A stretch of 64,000 nt of DNA from Diphasiastrum complanatum (GCA_029204225.1 CM055092.1:19089222-19153221), one strand, 5' to 3'; shown: positions 13,679 through 25,281, counted from the stretch's first letter. Notes: generated from the letters alone by a model not told the origin. A program made the numbers and translations.

Positions 13679-14330
13679 CTAGATCGACCTCCATTGCGTC
13701 TCGTGTGGTGTCGTGTGAGAGACACCAGACTTACCTGTCTTGTTCTGGATATATGTGGTCGTAGCTACTACTTCAGCCCACAATACCCTTGGAGCCTTCG
13801 AGTAGGCCATCATGCATGTGGCTGCTTCCATCAGGGTCCTGTTCATTCTTTCTGCAACACCATTATGCTGCGGCGTGTAGGCTGCAGTCCTTCTGTAAAT
13901 AATGCCACAATCATTGTAGAAGTCAGTGAAGCGATTCGAGATGTATTCGTCACCTCGATCTGTCCTAATCTGCTTCACTTTACTGCTTGTACCTCTTTCA
14001 GCCCAATTCACATATTCTGTGAATTTATCAAGTGCTTCAGATTTATTCTGAATAAAATATACTTTGGCAAATTTACTATAGTCATCAATGAAGGTTATAT
14101 AATATTTGGAACCTCCTATTGAGATCACATTGAAAGGCCCACAGATGTTAGAATGCACCAACTCTAGAATCTTGGCCGTTCTGTAGGAGTCTTTGATGAA
14201 TGGAATGCGGGACATCTTCCCTTTCAAACATGCATCACAGGTGATCGAGCTAGTTGCATTCGAGGTGCTGACCCCTGTTATCGCTCCATGATGGCTTGCT
14301 TGGTAAAGTGCCATTCAGTTCATGTGGCAT
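13679..14330 (-). pseudogene. Copia-3 integrase pseudogene
   Basis: Reversed Ty1/copia integrase, about 211 codons open. It carries the GAG-pre-integrase tail ('CDACLKGKMSRIPF') and the core: 'LVHSNICGP' where the first catalytic Asp of D-D-35-E has become Asn (codon 14147-14149), 'IRTDRGDEY' with the second Asp, and 'NGVAERMNRT' with the Glu. Integrase joins element DNA to the genome; the Asp to Asn change should abolish this. The frame runs into non-element sequence at 13679, so reverse transcriptase and RNase H are absent. It continues the gag-protease frame to the right. Confidence 0.9.
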
Positions 14331-15773
14331 GGTCTTCTGTGCCATAGAGTGTCTGACTGGTCATCATGAGTCTCATGCACCTGATCTACAGGTAGACATA
14401 TCTTCAGATGATATAGGTTACCTTTCCTTCTATCTTGAGCGATCAAAGTACTGGTATTGGCATTAACCACGTTACATGCTTCGCCAGAAAACGTTACACA
14501 CATCCCTGCATCTGTTATTCTTGCTATAGAAAACAAGTCTTGTTGCAGTGTAGGCACAAATAGAATGTCTTCGAGTTGTCTGTCTCTGTCGTTGGTGTTG
14601 AGCCACAATGAACCAATACCGTTCACTTGATGCTTAGATCCATCTCCAAGAACTATGAATCTTGAAGGATCTGCACTTTTGAAATCAGACATTATTTGTC
14701 TTGATGTCACAAAGTGTGAGGTGGCTCCTGAGTCTAGGATCACCTCACGTGTGTCAGATGTTGATGTTGCACACACGTCTTCATAGATGTAGGCAGTCGA
14801 ACAATTTCTGTTCGTTCTTTCTTCGCCCATCTTCGAGCTCTCGGGCTCCTCGACATAGGATGAATTGTTGTTGTTCTCTTGTCTATTCTGTGCTGATTTG
14901 TTTCTTGGGTTCTGGCGGCAATCCACGGCTACATGGCCCTTATTGTGGCAGTGAATGCACTCAATCTTTGGATTGAGCCAGCATGTATCAACTTTATGCC
15001 CGTCTCTTCTGCATCTCACGCAAGTCTTCTTGTCTGCACCTTGCTGCTTCGACCTCCCTTTGCTCTTCCAATTGCCTTGGCTGGTCCCCTCTGCTTGTTG
15101 ATCACGATCCTACCTCTGATTCAACTCCCTCTTAGGCTTAAATTGTTTCTTGGATTTCTCTTTGTTGTCGTAGAGGGCCTAGTCAGAACCATCTTTGTGA
15201 TCAAGATGTTCTCTGGCCTTGACTTCCTCTCGAATCTCGACAATCGCCTTTTCGAGATTCATGGTAGGATCTTTCACGAGCAGGGTCCTTGTCATTTGGA
15301 ATGATCTGGGTAAGGCTCTCAACAGGTACGTGAGCTGCTTCTCAGTTGACACTGCATTCTCTATTCCAGAGTTGTGTAGTGATAGAAACAGATTTTTCAT
15401 CTTTCTTACGAAAGAAGTGAGGTCCTTCCCATCCCACTGTAGATTCGTCAGCTGATCTTCCAGCATCATGATTTGACTTCTTGATTTCGTCTGAAATCTG
15501 GTGAGCAATGCATCCCACATCTCCTTAGCTTTGGAGAGTGTAGCCAGGTCAAGTGTGAGAATGGATGAAGACAGCAAGACTACTGCCTTGTCATTTTTCT
15601 CCCTCCACTCATGTAGCTCCTTGCCTGATGTCGTAGGCATCTCTTCTGTGCCATCCACCCAGGGGAAGAGTCCTTCGCCCTTGAGTATGAATGATATCTT
15701 AACTTTCCAGGCTTGATCCTGAAGAATCAAGAATTGTGCAGATCTTGTTAAGCATGCTGCTAATTGAAGCCAT
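14315..15773 (-). pseudogene. Copia-3 gag and protease pseudogene
   Basis: Gag probably starts at an ATG on the minus strand at 15773 ('MASISSMLNKI'), with a frame change near 15730. The frame 15730-15179 is gag proper ('LSKAKEMWDALLTRFQTKS', 'MMLEDQLTNLQWDGKDL'). The next frame, 15019-14315, has a CCHC zinc knuckle ('CIHCHNKGHVAVDC'), which binds RNA, then protease with catalytic 'VILDSGATSHF', and the GAG-pre-integrase region ('QDLFSIARITDAGM', 'DTLWHRRPCHMN'). About 160 bases between the frames (15020-15178) are shifted. These parts package and process retroelement RNA. The order gag-protease-integrase is that of Ty1/copia. Confidence 0.9.
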
Positions 15774-15877
15774 TGCTTCTTGGAGTCTGTTCTTTTGTTG
15801 ATGGTTGTTCGTCTGAATGCTTGGCCTCCTAGATCTGATAGCTTCTTGGCTATGTCAGATTATGACAAGATAGGTAG

Positions 15878-15889
15878 GCTCTAATACCA
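15878..15889 (-). promoter_or_regulatory. Copia-3 primer-binding site
   Basis: On the minus strand 'tggtattagagc' begins one base inside the LTR edge, complementary to initiator tRNA-Met except for one base. Confidence 0.85.
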
Positions 15890-15890
15890 C

Positions 15891-16870
15891 TGATGAGAGA
15901 ATGGAAAAAAAAACTTTCGTGGTCGCGAAACAGTCGTGAAAGCTAAGCAACCACGACTCAATGCGTTTCAGATGAAGTTCAGTTGTGGTCACTGGACACT
16001 ACCAGCTGAATCACTCCTAAAGTCCTCCAGAATGTAGTCAGTCACTGCTGATGTACGTTTATAAATTAATGTAGCATCCAACAAATTCAACCAATGTGCA
16101 GAATTGAAATGAATGGGAGAATCAGACACATGAATAACAACAGACACATTTGCATTCAAGATCATACATCATAAATTGACATGTGTGCAATGGCTACAAG
16201 ATCATCTATTGATTTTCTCTGATTGTTCAGGCACTGCATGCAGATCCACGCAGTGCGTTGGCGTGAGAAAAATACAGTTCTCTCATGAGTGGATGTCTTG
16301 CTTACTAGCGGACTTGTGGATCTCTATGGATCCTACTCACAGAACTCGTCTAGAAAGCAGGCGGACTTCTTGTCTGGTTTTTGTCTTGATTGCTTACTAG
16401 CATCAAACTACTTCATCTGTATATGTGTCGTGTCATCCAGTAAGTATATAGTCGCTCTATGTAACTTTAAGATTAGAGTGATTAAGCATCTACAACTAAT
16501 CTGGAAATTACAAGAGTGGTGGATTAGCCATGACCTAGAGTGTATCTGCTGACGTCATGCCATCAGATCAGATATCTATACTTCTGGATACTTGCATGAT
16601 CTTTGCTGGTACTCTTTGGAGCGTGAGGGCAAAAGATGTTTCGTGACGTTTTTCGTATTGCGTTGTTGGTTTCGTTTCCGTCGTCTGACTTTCTCGTGTT
16701 GGACCGCAAAAGTTTCTCGTTCGCGAATCTTTTGTGTTTGTGTCTTTTCGTCAGGTGTTCGTGAAACTTTCATGCTTCGTGTCTCTTGACTTTCGTATTC
16801 ACGAACATCTTTGTCAAGCAGAGGGCTGAAAGCTTGCAAAGCTTTGTAATTAGAAAAGTTTTGTTCCTTC
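15891..16870 (-). repeat. Copia-3 5' LTR (outer end uncertain)
   Basis: On the minus strand the LTR ends '...ctctcatca' at 15891, beside the primer site. The same terminal string is found at the inner-family LTR at 28519, so copia-3 and copia-4 may be related. The outer limit lies somewhere before 16900, where copia-2 sequence begins. At 16620-16830 the LTR holds many 'ttcgtgaa', 'cgcgaa' and 'tcacgaa' motifs, perhaps enhancer repeats of the U3. Confidence 0.6.
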
Positions 16871-16913
16871 ACAGACAACCTCCATCCAGATTTATGGATG
16901 ATCCGGCCTGCTA

Positions 16914-18512
16914 CTTTGTGTAGAAACCAAACACAGTTGCTGAGGCGATGTCTACACCTGATGCTGACTAGTGGAAAGCAACGATGGACACCGAATTCGA
17001 TTCTCTTATGGAGAATCAAACATGGACACTCACTGAGCTGCCAAAGGACCAGAAACCAATTCCATGCAAATGGATATTCAAGGCAAAGTACGACGCTGAA
17101 GTAAGACTAAATTGTTACAAGGCCAGGCTAGTCACCAAAGGCTTTTCCCAGATTCCAGATCTGGATTACTCAGAAACCTTCAGCCCAATAGTCAAACATG
17201 TCTCGATCCGCCTACTCCTCTCTTTTGCAGCCGCGACAGACCTTGAAACCCACCAGATGGATGTCCAGACCACTTTCCTCAATGGAACCATCGAAGAGGA
17301 GATCTACATGATGTAGCCAGAGGGATACAAACTCAACGACGAGCAACAACACCTTGTATGCAAAATCCACAAGGCGCTCTATGGGTTGAAACAGTCACCT
17401 AGAGCCTGGCTTCAAAAGATCAACGTATTTCTGATAGATAATGATTTCATTCGAAACTCAGCAGACTCGAATGTCTATTTCAAGTCTGTATTAGATTACT
17501 TCATCATCATCACTGTCTACGTAGATGATACACTTTTATTCAATAATAATCTGAATCTGATGAGTAATACATAATGCATGCTAGCCCAAGAATACAAGAT
17601 GACTGACATGGGTCCAGTCCACTATTGTCTCGGAATCCAAATTCAACGAGATCAACCCAGTAGACTAATCTTTATCAATCAGCAAAGATATCTCAACAAC
17701 GTGTCGGAAAAGTATGGGATGGCCAACTGCAAATCCAGTCTCTTTCCACTCGACCCTGGACTAAAGCTATTAAAGGAACAGTCTCCTCAAACTGAGGCAG
17801 AAAAGGAGGAGATGAAGCGCTACCCATTTCAATCCATCATCGGCTCACTAATGTACGCAATGATCTACACGTCACTAGACCATGCATATTTGGTCAATAC
17901 ACTCAGCCCGTTCCTATCAAATCCAGGTGTAGCTCATTGGAAAGCGCTAATAAAGGTCATGAAGTACATCCAAGCAAGGACAACTCTCAACATTTGTTAC
18001 GGAGATAGCCAAACTGCCAACATCTTTGAAGCCTACACAGATGCAGATTGGGCAGGAGATGTCGACACCAGAAAACCAACTTTTGGATTTGTATTTTTAT
18101 ACAACCAAGGCCCAATCTCATGGAACAGCCGAAAGCAAACCTCATTTGCATTATCATCAACGGAATCCGAATACATAACTGCCACCAATGCAACCAAAGA
18201 GGTGATCTGGCTAAGGCAACTGCTTGCAGACCTGAACCTTGCACAACCACTTCCTACAACAATCTATTGTGACAATCAAAGCACAATAGCGCTATCTCTC
18301 AATCCGAGATTTCACTCTTGAAGCAAACATATAGAAATCCTGTATCATTACCTTAGAGAGAAAGTGCGCAACAAGGAAGTAGAACTGGTTTTTTGTAGAA
18401 CAAATTACATGGTAGCAGATTACTTCACAAAGGCTCTATCAAAGGAGCAACATCTCAGATTTAATGATATGTTAAATCTGAAGATCAAAGTTTTTCAGGA
18501 TCCACATTAAGG
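16914..18512 (+). pseudogene. Copia-2 reverse transcriptase-RNase H pseudogene
   Basis: Begins at 'NTVAEAMSTPDAD', the usual entry to copia RT, and runs through 'NQTWTLTELPKDQKPIPCKW', 'KARLVTKGFSQIPDLDYSET', 'QMDVQTTFLNGTIEEEIYM', 'KALYGLKQSPRAW' and the catalytic 'VYVDDTLLF'. RNase H follows with 'AYTDADWAGDVDTRK', 'SSTESEYITATNATKEVIWL', 'CDNQSTIALSLNPRFHS' and 'ADYFTKALSKEQHLRF'. Stops interrupt at about 16973, 17313, 17572 and 18319, but the rest is close to intact, so it is fairly young. The 5' half (gag to integrase) is missing; it abuts the copia-3 LTR. Same family as copia-1. Confidence 0.92.
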
Positions 18513-18517
18513 GGGAG
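18509..18517 (+). promoter_or_regulatory. Copia-2 polypurine tract
   Basis: 'aagggggag' lies directly before the LTR start 'tgttag', where plus-strand synthesis is primed in LTR retrotransposons. Confidence 0.85.
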
Positions 18518-19650
18518 TGTTAGATTTTTTATGCTCAGCCTTAAATAAATCGTTCAAGTAATGAGCATCTTGAAAAACCGAAGGTCGACAACATATTTTT
18601 GGGCCTTCACATTTTTTTCCCCCTGAGATTTCTTGTGCCTTAGAAATCATTCTTAAGGCACCTTTTGCTTTTTCGCCTTCTTCGTCTTTTTTGCTCCTGG
18701 CCAAGTGGCCAAAATGCCTTAGAAACCATTCTTAAGACACCTTTTGCTTTTTCGTCTTCTTCGCCTTTTTCCGTTTACGGAAAATGCGACACACTGGCCA
18801 GAATGACTTAAACCATTTCTGGACCACCTTCAACTTTTTGCCTCTTTTCTCTTTGCAAAAAATGCGACAAAGTACCCAGAAAACCTTAAAACCATTTTAG
18901 AGCACCTTTGCCTTTTTTGGTTTTTCTTCGTCGCCTAAACCAAGGCACTTTTTGCCGTTCTCACTGTCTTTAGTTTAAGACACCTTCGCCTTCTTCTCTG
19001 CCTTCAAAGTAAGGCACTTTTTCGTCTTTTTCCATCTTTTTCGCCTTCTTCGCTGCCTTGAAGCTAAGGGCGCCTTAGGGATTTCATACCTTTAGTATAA
19101 GGGCACCTTCAGGAGTTGCAAACCTTCAGTCTAAAGGCACCTTCGAGTTTTTTGGCATTTTTGCGTTTTTGCTGTATTGGCTGACCGACGTCGCCAACTT
19201 ATCAGCAACCCTAAAAACAGATGGATAACCAAATATCCCAAAGGTGGTTGGTGGTTACCAACTTTGTACATATGCAAAGACTGGCGTAAATAGCATTAAA
19301 ATCTTGTAAGATATTTTTTCTCTCGACACTTGTAAATATATATATATTAGCTGAATCAAGCTATGTAAGTGCTAATTGAGTTAGTTAAAATTATCTTTCA
19401 ATCAGAGTTTTCTGTAGCCAGCGTTATCACGCTCAACAAGCTGAAGTTATTTCTTCAAGCTATTGTTCTCACTTTTGATATTAATGAGAGTGCAATTTTT
19501 GTCTCACTACTGCATCGTTCATTTGCGCATACTGTATGAATTCTTCTACTTGAATAATTCTACTACAAACTGTTGCGTTTCCGTTCCTACACGCCACACT
19601 TAATCCTTGAGCTTCCGCTGCCGCTCATGCCCACGCGCGATTTTACGACA
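18518..19650 (+). repeat. Copia-2 3' LTR, 1133 bp
   Basis: Starts 'tgttag' right after the polypurine tract and ends 'ttttacgaca', giving TG...CA ends. The last 370 bases match the copia-1 LTR remnant at 1168-1524. The body has repeated 'cttaagacacctttgc' and 'tcgccttcttcg' style strings between 18600 and 19140, which look like internal tandem U3 repeats. Confidence 0.88.
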
Positions 19651-19959
19651 CCTGACCCGCAAAATTAATAAAATAAATTTTTTTAGTGAATTTGAGTTGG
19701 GGCCCTGGATCCAATTCAAATTTCAGTTTGAATTTATTTATTGAATTTCTTCTAATTTTTGTTTTTCAAATAAAGAAATCTGACCTAACAAGATCTTTTC
19801 TCACGATCCAAATCGTTGATGAGAAAAACCCCTTGACCTTGTGGACAAAATGGTTTTTGTGGATCTAATTGGGCTAGAGGTTGGAGGAGCTCCTCAGAAA
19901 CAATTTTTCCACTATTGTGACTCTCCTCTGACTTTTTTTTATCATTGCCCTTTGTACCA
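19651..19959. other. No gene seen
   Basis: A/T-rich sequence between the copia-2 LTR and a retroelement tail. No supported feature. Confidence 0.4.
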
Positions 19960-19961
19960 GG

Positions 19962-20635
19962 TTGAGACTTCCACATCCAGTGTTAAGTGGGCTCTCTAAG
20001 TGTTCATGTGGGCATGTGTTGGATTCTCTGGGCACTCATCTTATGCGGTGCCCCTCAGGTGGTGATCATATAGTATCACATGATTCCATTTGTGACGTTC
20101 TTGTAGCTATTGCTCATGATAGTGGCTTCCATGTTGTTCAAGAGTAAACACACATATTGCCAGGGCCATCTGGGCAATCATCTCGTCGACGTGTTGACCT
20201 TGTTCTCTCACGTGAGGGAATTCGCACTCTTGGAGATGTCGTTATTGCTAATCCCTCTTGACAAGACCTTCTTCATCGTTCTTCCACCACGCAAGGGACT
20301 GTTGCATCTCACGCAACTAAAGAGAAAGAGAGAGATTATAATGATCGTGCATCTCGGGAAGCATCCCTTTGCTTTGGAAACATATGGATGTCTTCATATA
20401 ATTTTTTATGATTTCTTGTCATTATGTGCAGAGCTTGTTGTGAAGCGCCAGAGACAAAGTGTAGCATTACCAGCCGTCATTGTATCTTTTTATCATCAAC
20501 ATATTTTTGCTGCATTGCAACGTTCACAGACACTTTCAATTCGACGAGCTCAATTTGTAGGAGCGGCGAGTTTGAAGCTGCAACTATTCTAGTTAGTGAC
20601 TTACATGAAGCAGTAAGTTTTGAGCAATTAGTTTA
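19962..20635 (+). pseudogene. Retroelement C-terminal domain relic
   Basis: Two or three frames in succession give a sequence typical of the end of plant reverse-transcriptase proteins: 'CSCGHVLDSLGTHLMRCPSG', then 'HDSICDVLVAIAHDSGFHV', then in another frame 'RRRVDLVLSREGIRTLGDVV', which resembles a restriction-endonuclease-like core. Near the end 'SGEFEAATILVSDL' appears in yet another frame. Stops and shifts show it is dead. The RT domain that should lie upstream is absent. I judge it a LINE-type relic, but the exact class is uncertain. Confidence 0.55.
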
Positions 20636-20639
20636 ATAG

Positions 20640-21389
20640 GTTATGTTTTGGTAAGTTTTTTACCTTAATTACTCTTTGCCAATGAGCATTATCTTTCTAT
20701 CTGCTTTCATCTATTTGTATATTGATGGGTTTTTCCATCCTTCAATAATCAAAGAAGAAACTTCCTGCTTTTATTAATAAACGATGAGGAAACCCATCGG
20801 AGTACAAATGTATGCATGTAGAAAGTGTAAAGGCCAAAAGGCGAATTGAGATACTGTACATCAATTGTACCAAAGCAACAATCTTAGAAAGTAGCTATAA
20901 AAAGCCTATTGCTTGATGTAAGTCGCTAACTAAGATAGTTGGAAGTTTAGGTAGTCCAGGAAACTGTGAAACAGCCATTCCTGCAACTACGACACGTCGA
21001 AGTATTGCAAATGCCTGAGTGCTTGTAAAGTAGCAGGAAATAGTTAGAATATCTATGAATATATATTAGATTTTGAATAACCAACAACTTTAGAGGTAAA
21101 TGAGAGAAGTCTCGGTGGCCTTCCATGTTGGGGGGGTCCTTGCTTTAGGGTAGGACCCGAGCAACGTGGAAGGCTCGGTGGCCTCGGGCCTTCACACTAG
21201 GAGGGCCCTTGCTCGAGGGTAGGACCCGAGCACCCCCATAGACTTTCCCCTCCTCTTTTCCTTTGCATATGCCTTTGCGTTGGCCAAGTCCACAGTTCAG
21301 GCTGAAAGAGACCATCCTTGTCTCAGAGACTAGTGATACTGCGCCACGTGGACCTTTTCCATGTCCTTCAAGCTGTCATTGCCCTAAAA
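20640..21389. other. No gene; G-rich tandem duplication near 21118-21237
   Basis: Mostly unrecognised A/T-rich sequence. At 21118-21237 a 60-base unit occurs twice, marked by 'ctcggtggcc', 'agggtaggacccgagca' and a G run. This is some 200 bases upstream of the probable first exon of the UBA gene and may be part of its promoter. Confidence 0.5.
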
Positions 21390-21439
21390 CTAAGGTTCGA
21401 TTAGGGCCTCAATATGTCGTTTGATCGTTTCCCATTGGC

Positions 21440-23188
21440 ACAAATGCGATGTCAAAGCCTTTAGACTCTTCTTTCTCTCTCTCTCTTTACGCCATCGCTC
21501 GCGCTGCCTTCCTTCCTCCACAGATCCCTTTCTCACCTCCTTCCTCCCTCCAACGATCCCTTTCTTTCTGATCAGAGCATCGTAGCAGCGAGAAACCCAA
21601 AAAAGTGGACAGATCTGCGGTTGAATACAGCCACCTGCATCGCCAATCCTCTCATTTGGATAGTTTTGCTCTTGCGGCTCCTGTGGCGGGCTTGCAGGTA
21701 TGCGCCCAGCTTTAGACTCATGTCTTTTTATATCATTTGTGTTGATATTTTCGTTAGTGGCTTCGTAGGGCGGGGTTAATGCAACCCTATCAATCTGCGT
21801 GTTTATCATGAAAAACAAGGGATTAAAATCATGGCGGTGCAAGAACGATTGTCAGCGGCCACGGCAAGCTTGTAAAACTACAAATCTGTAAGGCTTGTTT
21901 GTTATGGCAGCAGATCTTGAGAGCATGATCTGTTATTTACCGGCGTGCCGCAAATTTTAAATGTCTGGGGTTTGGTCTTGGCTGAGGACATGCAACCTAG
22001 AAGAAGTCTTCGTGGCGGAGATTAGATCTTCAGACTTATACATCTGTTTGGTTTGACCATGCTAGCTAATTCTTATTGCCTACAGCCAATTTTGTGGTGA
22101 TATTCCTTCTATTTTTGAGGAAATTAGGTGCAATCAAGTAGGTGCTTCAGAATTAGAATCAATTCGTGACCTTTATTTCTTTTGATTGAAGTAATTAGCT
22201 TACTTTATCTTCTATAATGGTACCTAAGTGCACCGTATAATATTTATGTCCATGTCAATGTAACATCAGTATGTTTACCTGGATCGTGCATTAAGTCACA
22301 ACCACACGTTTAGGCACAGCCACAAGAGCTCAAAGCTTTTAAGGTTTGGAACCCCACACAGACCAGGATTCGAGCTGCGGCTTTCATTGTAACATGAACG
22401 TTCTTATCCAACTCAGCTCTGGCAAGTAATTACCTTTAGTTTAAGTGCTAGCTATTGGTAGCTTGTACATATATTCTCTTACGGGCTGATATTACTGGCT
22501 TCTGGTCATTTCTCAATTGCATAATCCTGATGTTGGAGTCCGAGTTTAATGATCACAGTGAGGTGATTTGTGCTTGTGGATCGATTCTAAAGAGCTTCAG
22601 ATATAGCAGGGCCTCTGTTTTATATGACTTTGGAAGATAGAACTTACTTTTTAATGAGTTTTCTTATTGACCTAGTCAAGCATTATAACAAGTTTTAGCT
22701 GATAGGAGGCAGCTTTGTGGATATACATAAGCATGCAGCAAGTAAATAAGCACGTCGGGCAGTTGTAAATGTTGTCGTTATTTTTTGAATAAAAATGAAA
22801 ATCTATTCCTCAACGGCAAAGTGAAGTTCACAAAATTTCCTGCCCGGCAAATCATGGACGCCCATTATTAGAATTTTCACATCACTCATATGGCCCATAA
22901 AGGTTTGTAACTGCTGGTAATACCTCTGACCGATTCGTTTGATTAACTAGCTCTTAAATGCTCATCTTCATCCAATAAATTCTCTGATTTTTTAAGTTTT
23001 CACAAATAGAATGAATTGACTGCTTGGTCAGGCTGAATATTTTTTTTTTCTCTAAATGTAAGTAGGTTCCCTCAAGTTTGAGGGAGGGGGGGGGGGATGA
23101 CATTCTTGGAGGTGATTGTGCTCCTGCATGGAGACTGTTTTCAAGTTGTTAGCTGATTGATGACAACCTTTGTGAATGATGATTGCAG
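21440..23188 (+). other. Probable 5' UTR exon and long leader intron of the UBA gene
   Basis: A CT-rich stretch near 21462-21565 is typical of plant 5' UTRs. A good donor, 'ttgcag' then 'gtatgc', ends the inferred leader exon at 21697. The matching acceptor is 'gattgcag' at 23181-23188, two bases before the start codon at 23191. This gives a leader intron of 1491 bp. Transcription start was not located. The intron holds no credible ORF. Confidence 0.6.
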
Positions 23189-23190
23189 CG

Positions 23191-25281
23191 ATGCCTCTCA
23201 AATCTAAGAATGCAGAGAAAACACCTGAAAAACATCACGGAAAGGAGTGGAAAGCCTCCTCTCGGCATGCCTCGATGGGTGGTACTGTCTCTGCTAATGC
23301 TTATAATCCTTTTTCTGGGACATTTCATGCTGTAGCCCCTGATCCAGGAGTGCCGAGTCACAGTGGTAGGTTTAAAACCATTGATGATGGAGATGATAAT
23401 TCCAGTTCAGTTGGTGCCAGTGCAGAATATGACTCCGTTTCAAATAATGGGAGTTGTTCGGGCGAATCTGAGGATCAAACGCAAGCCATTCCTAAAGAAA
23501 AGCAAAGTGGAAGCCCAGGCTTAGGACCAGGGTCAGAGAAGCGGGATAAAATTCGATGGAAGAATGAGAAGAAGCATCAACGTCAGAAGGAGCGGCGTGC
23601 CAAAGATTTGAAAGATCGCTCCACTGGCTACTTGATGTCTCGCAAGCTTGAGATCCTTGCCGAGCAGCTAGTTTCCATGGGATTCCCCTCAGATCGAGCC
23701 ACCATGGCCTTGATATTGAATGAAGGACATGTTGAAAGCTCTGTTGCTTGGCTTCTTGAAGGGGGAGATGAACAAGTGAAGGAGGGCTGGAAAATTGATG
23801 GGGACTTGAAGATTGATATTTCTGAAGAGTTAGCACGCATTGCAGAATTGGAAATCAGGTACAAGTATCAAAGGATAGAAGTGGAAAGAGCTATCGTTGC
23901 TTGTCAAGGAGATGTGGATAAGGCTGCAGAATGGTTAAGGGATCACCATCCAATTGGACCAGAGTCTGATGCCAATTCTGGGAAAGGGAATGTTACACAG
24001 GAAGGATCTGCTATTATGCAACAATTAGAGCATCCATCAGTTGACACGGTTTGTATTCAGCTGCAATTAGAGGATCTGCAATGTAAAAGCAATGGGGTTC
24101 AGGTTGTAAGCCGGCATAAAAGTGGAGAGCGAGAAGTAAGCGCCAATCAAAGCAGATTTCAAGTCCATGCCAGTGGTCCTCCTCTTAGAAATGAAGCCAG
24201 AGCGGGAACAGGCTCTTTAGTTAGAAATACTGCCCGTGCTGGGCCTGAAAGGCTCAAGCTTTCACCAAAATCAACTGGGCGAGTGATCAGCAGTAAGACA
24301 CCAGCGCCTGTCTCTCAGGCCACAACGAGATCTATTTTGAGTTCTGTCAGTCTGACTGCAAATTTCAGGTCGTCTTATCAAGTGAAGAATCTAGGTGAAA
24401 GCAAGCAATCTGAGCCTAAGACTTCAAACTTAACAAGTCAGCATTCTTTTCTATCTCAGCAATCATCACAGGCATCTGCAAGTGGTGCTCATTACACTGG
24501 AGGCAGTGTGTCACGTCCTTCTGCTATGGAGCCTCCTAGTTTACCTCTTTTAGACAAGTATAATGGTGTAAGAAGCCCTGCTTTATCGACTGCTGCTGAC
24601 CCAGAAGAACCTTCAGGCATTGTGTTGAAGGGAGTTACTAGCACAAAATCTTCAGTTCCTGATAGTAGCAGAAGCAGCCCAGACCCAGAGCCTTTTCGAC
24701 CAATTCATTCCACTTTGAGTGAAGCTACAGAAGGGTTGAATCAGAATAAAAATATGCTCTTTTCTTCAGAAGCCTCATTCCCCCCTACAAGCTTGGAGTT
24801 TTCTTCAATGTATTCTCCAAAACCTGTTCAACTCTCACCTGACATTTTGGCAGGATGGGGTTTTGCAGCCCCTGGAGGATATGTAGATTGGAGCATGGCA
24901 GCAATGACCACTTGTGATTACAGGACCATCGACTGGAGTATGCCGCCATCACCTTCCAATTCATCAGAGACTGGGTTGTGGGGAATAAATAAAGGGTTGC
25001 CAACTATGTTGAACTTGCGAGAAGGGTCACGGCATGGGCAGGATTTTTCCAAGGACTTGAGTTTGCATTTACAGAATTCAACACTTTATTCTAGTCTTTC
25101 TAGAGATCTTGGTGACAGCTATGACATTTGGGGTAGTTCAAAGTTCAGAGGAAACTTGAAACCATTAGGGTCCCAGGAAATCGATTCAGGCCACTCATCA
25201 TTAGAAGAGTGGACTTCGCCATTTGCTGGAAAAGATCTATTCACGTTGTCACATCAGGCTGTATCTTCTCCCTCCCTCTGA
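23191..25281 (+). CDS. UBA/TS-N domain protein, intact host gene
   Basis: An open frame of 696 codons in one exon. An upstream ATG at 23176 is in frame, but a splice acceptor ends at 23188, so 23191 ('MPLKSKNAEK') is the likelier start. Residues about 35-100 have the plant-conserved 'AYNPFSGTFHAV' and 'EYDSVSNNGSCSGESEDQ'. Residues 115-150 are very basic ('KNEKKHQRQKERRAKDLKDR'). Two UBA-like helical domains follow, about 152-190 ('LVSMGFPSDRATMALILNEG') and 209-250 ('EVERAIVACQGDVDKAAEWL'). A long Ser-rich low-complexity part leads to the C-terminal 'EEWTSPFAGKDLFTL'. UBA domains bind ubiquitin. The layout matches a widespread plant family annotated only as UBA/TS-N domain proteins; its role is unknown to me. 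No stops or shifts, so it is probably functional. Confidence 0.92.
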   Translation: MPLKSKNAEKTPEKHHGKEWKASSRHASMGGTVSANAYNPFSGTFHAVAPDPGVPSHSGRFKTIDDGDDNSSSVGASAEYDSVSNNGSCSGESEDQTQAIPKEKQSGSPGLGPGSEKRDKIRWKNEKKHQRQKERRAKDLKDRSTGYLMSRKLEILAEQLVSMGFPSDRATMALILNEGHVESSVAWLLEGGDEQVKEGWKIDGDLKIDISEELARIAELEIRYKYQRIEVERAIVACQGDVDKAAEWLRDHHPIGPESDANSGKGNVTQEGSAIMQQLEHPSVDTVCIQLQLEDLQCKSNGVQVVSRHKSGEREVSANQSRFQVHASGPPLRNEARAGTGSLVRNTARAGPERLKLSPKSTGRVISSKTPAPVSQATTRSILSSVSLTANFRSSYQVKNLGESKQSEPKTSNLTSQHSFLSQQSSQASASGAHYTGGSVSRPSAMEPPSLPLLDKYNGVRSPALSTAADPEEPSGIVLKGVTSTKSSVPDSSRSSPDPEPFRPIHSTLSEATEGLNQNKNMLFSSEASFPPTSLEFSSMYSPKPVQLSPDILAGWGFAAPGGYVDWSMAAMTTCDYRTIDWSMPPSPSNSSETGLWGINKGLPTMLNLREGSRHGQDFSKDLSLHLQNSTLYSSLSRDLGDSYDIWGSSKFRGNLKPLGSQEIDSGHSSLEEWTSPFAGKDLFTLSHQAVSSPSL

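Noticed and set aside
13616-14122. Plus-strand ORF of 168 codons
   Set aside because: It is the antisense shadow of the copia-3 integrase, which has clear motifs on the minus strand.
14701-15716. Plus-strand ORFs of 71-123 codons
   Set aside because: Antisense to the copia-3 gag-protease frames.
21390-21842. Minus ORF of 150 codons with a basic/Glu-rich end
   Set aside because: It overlaps the CT-rich probable leader exon of the UBA gene and owes its composition to that; no motif.
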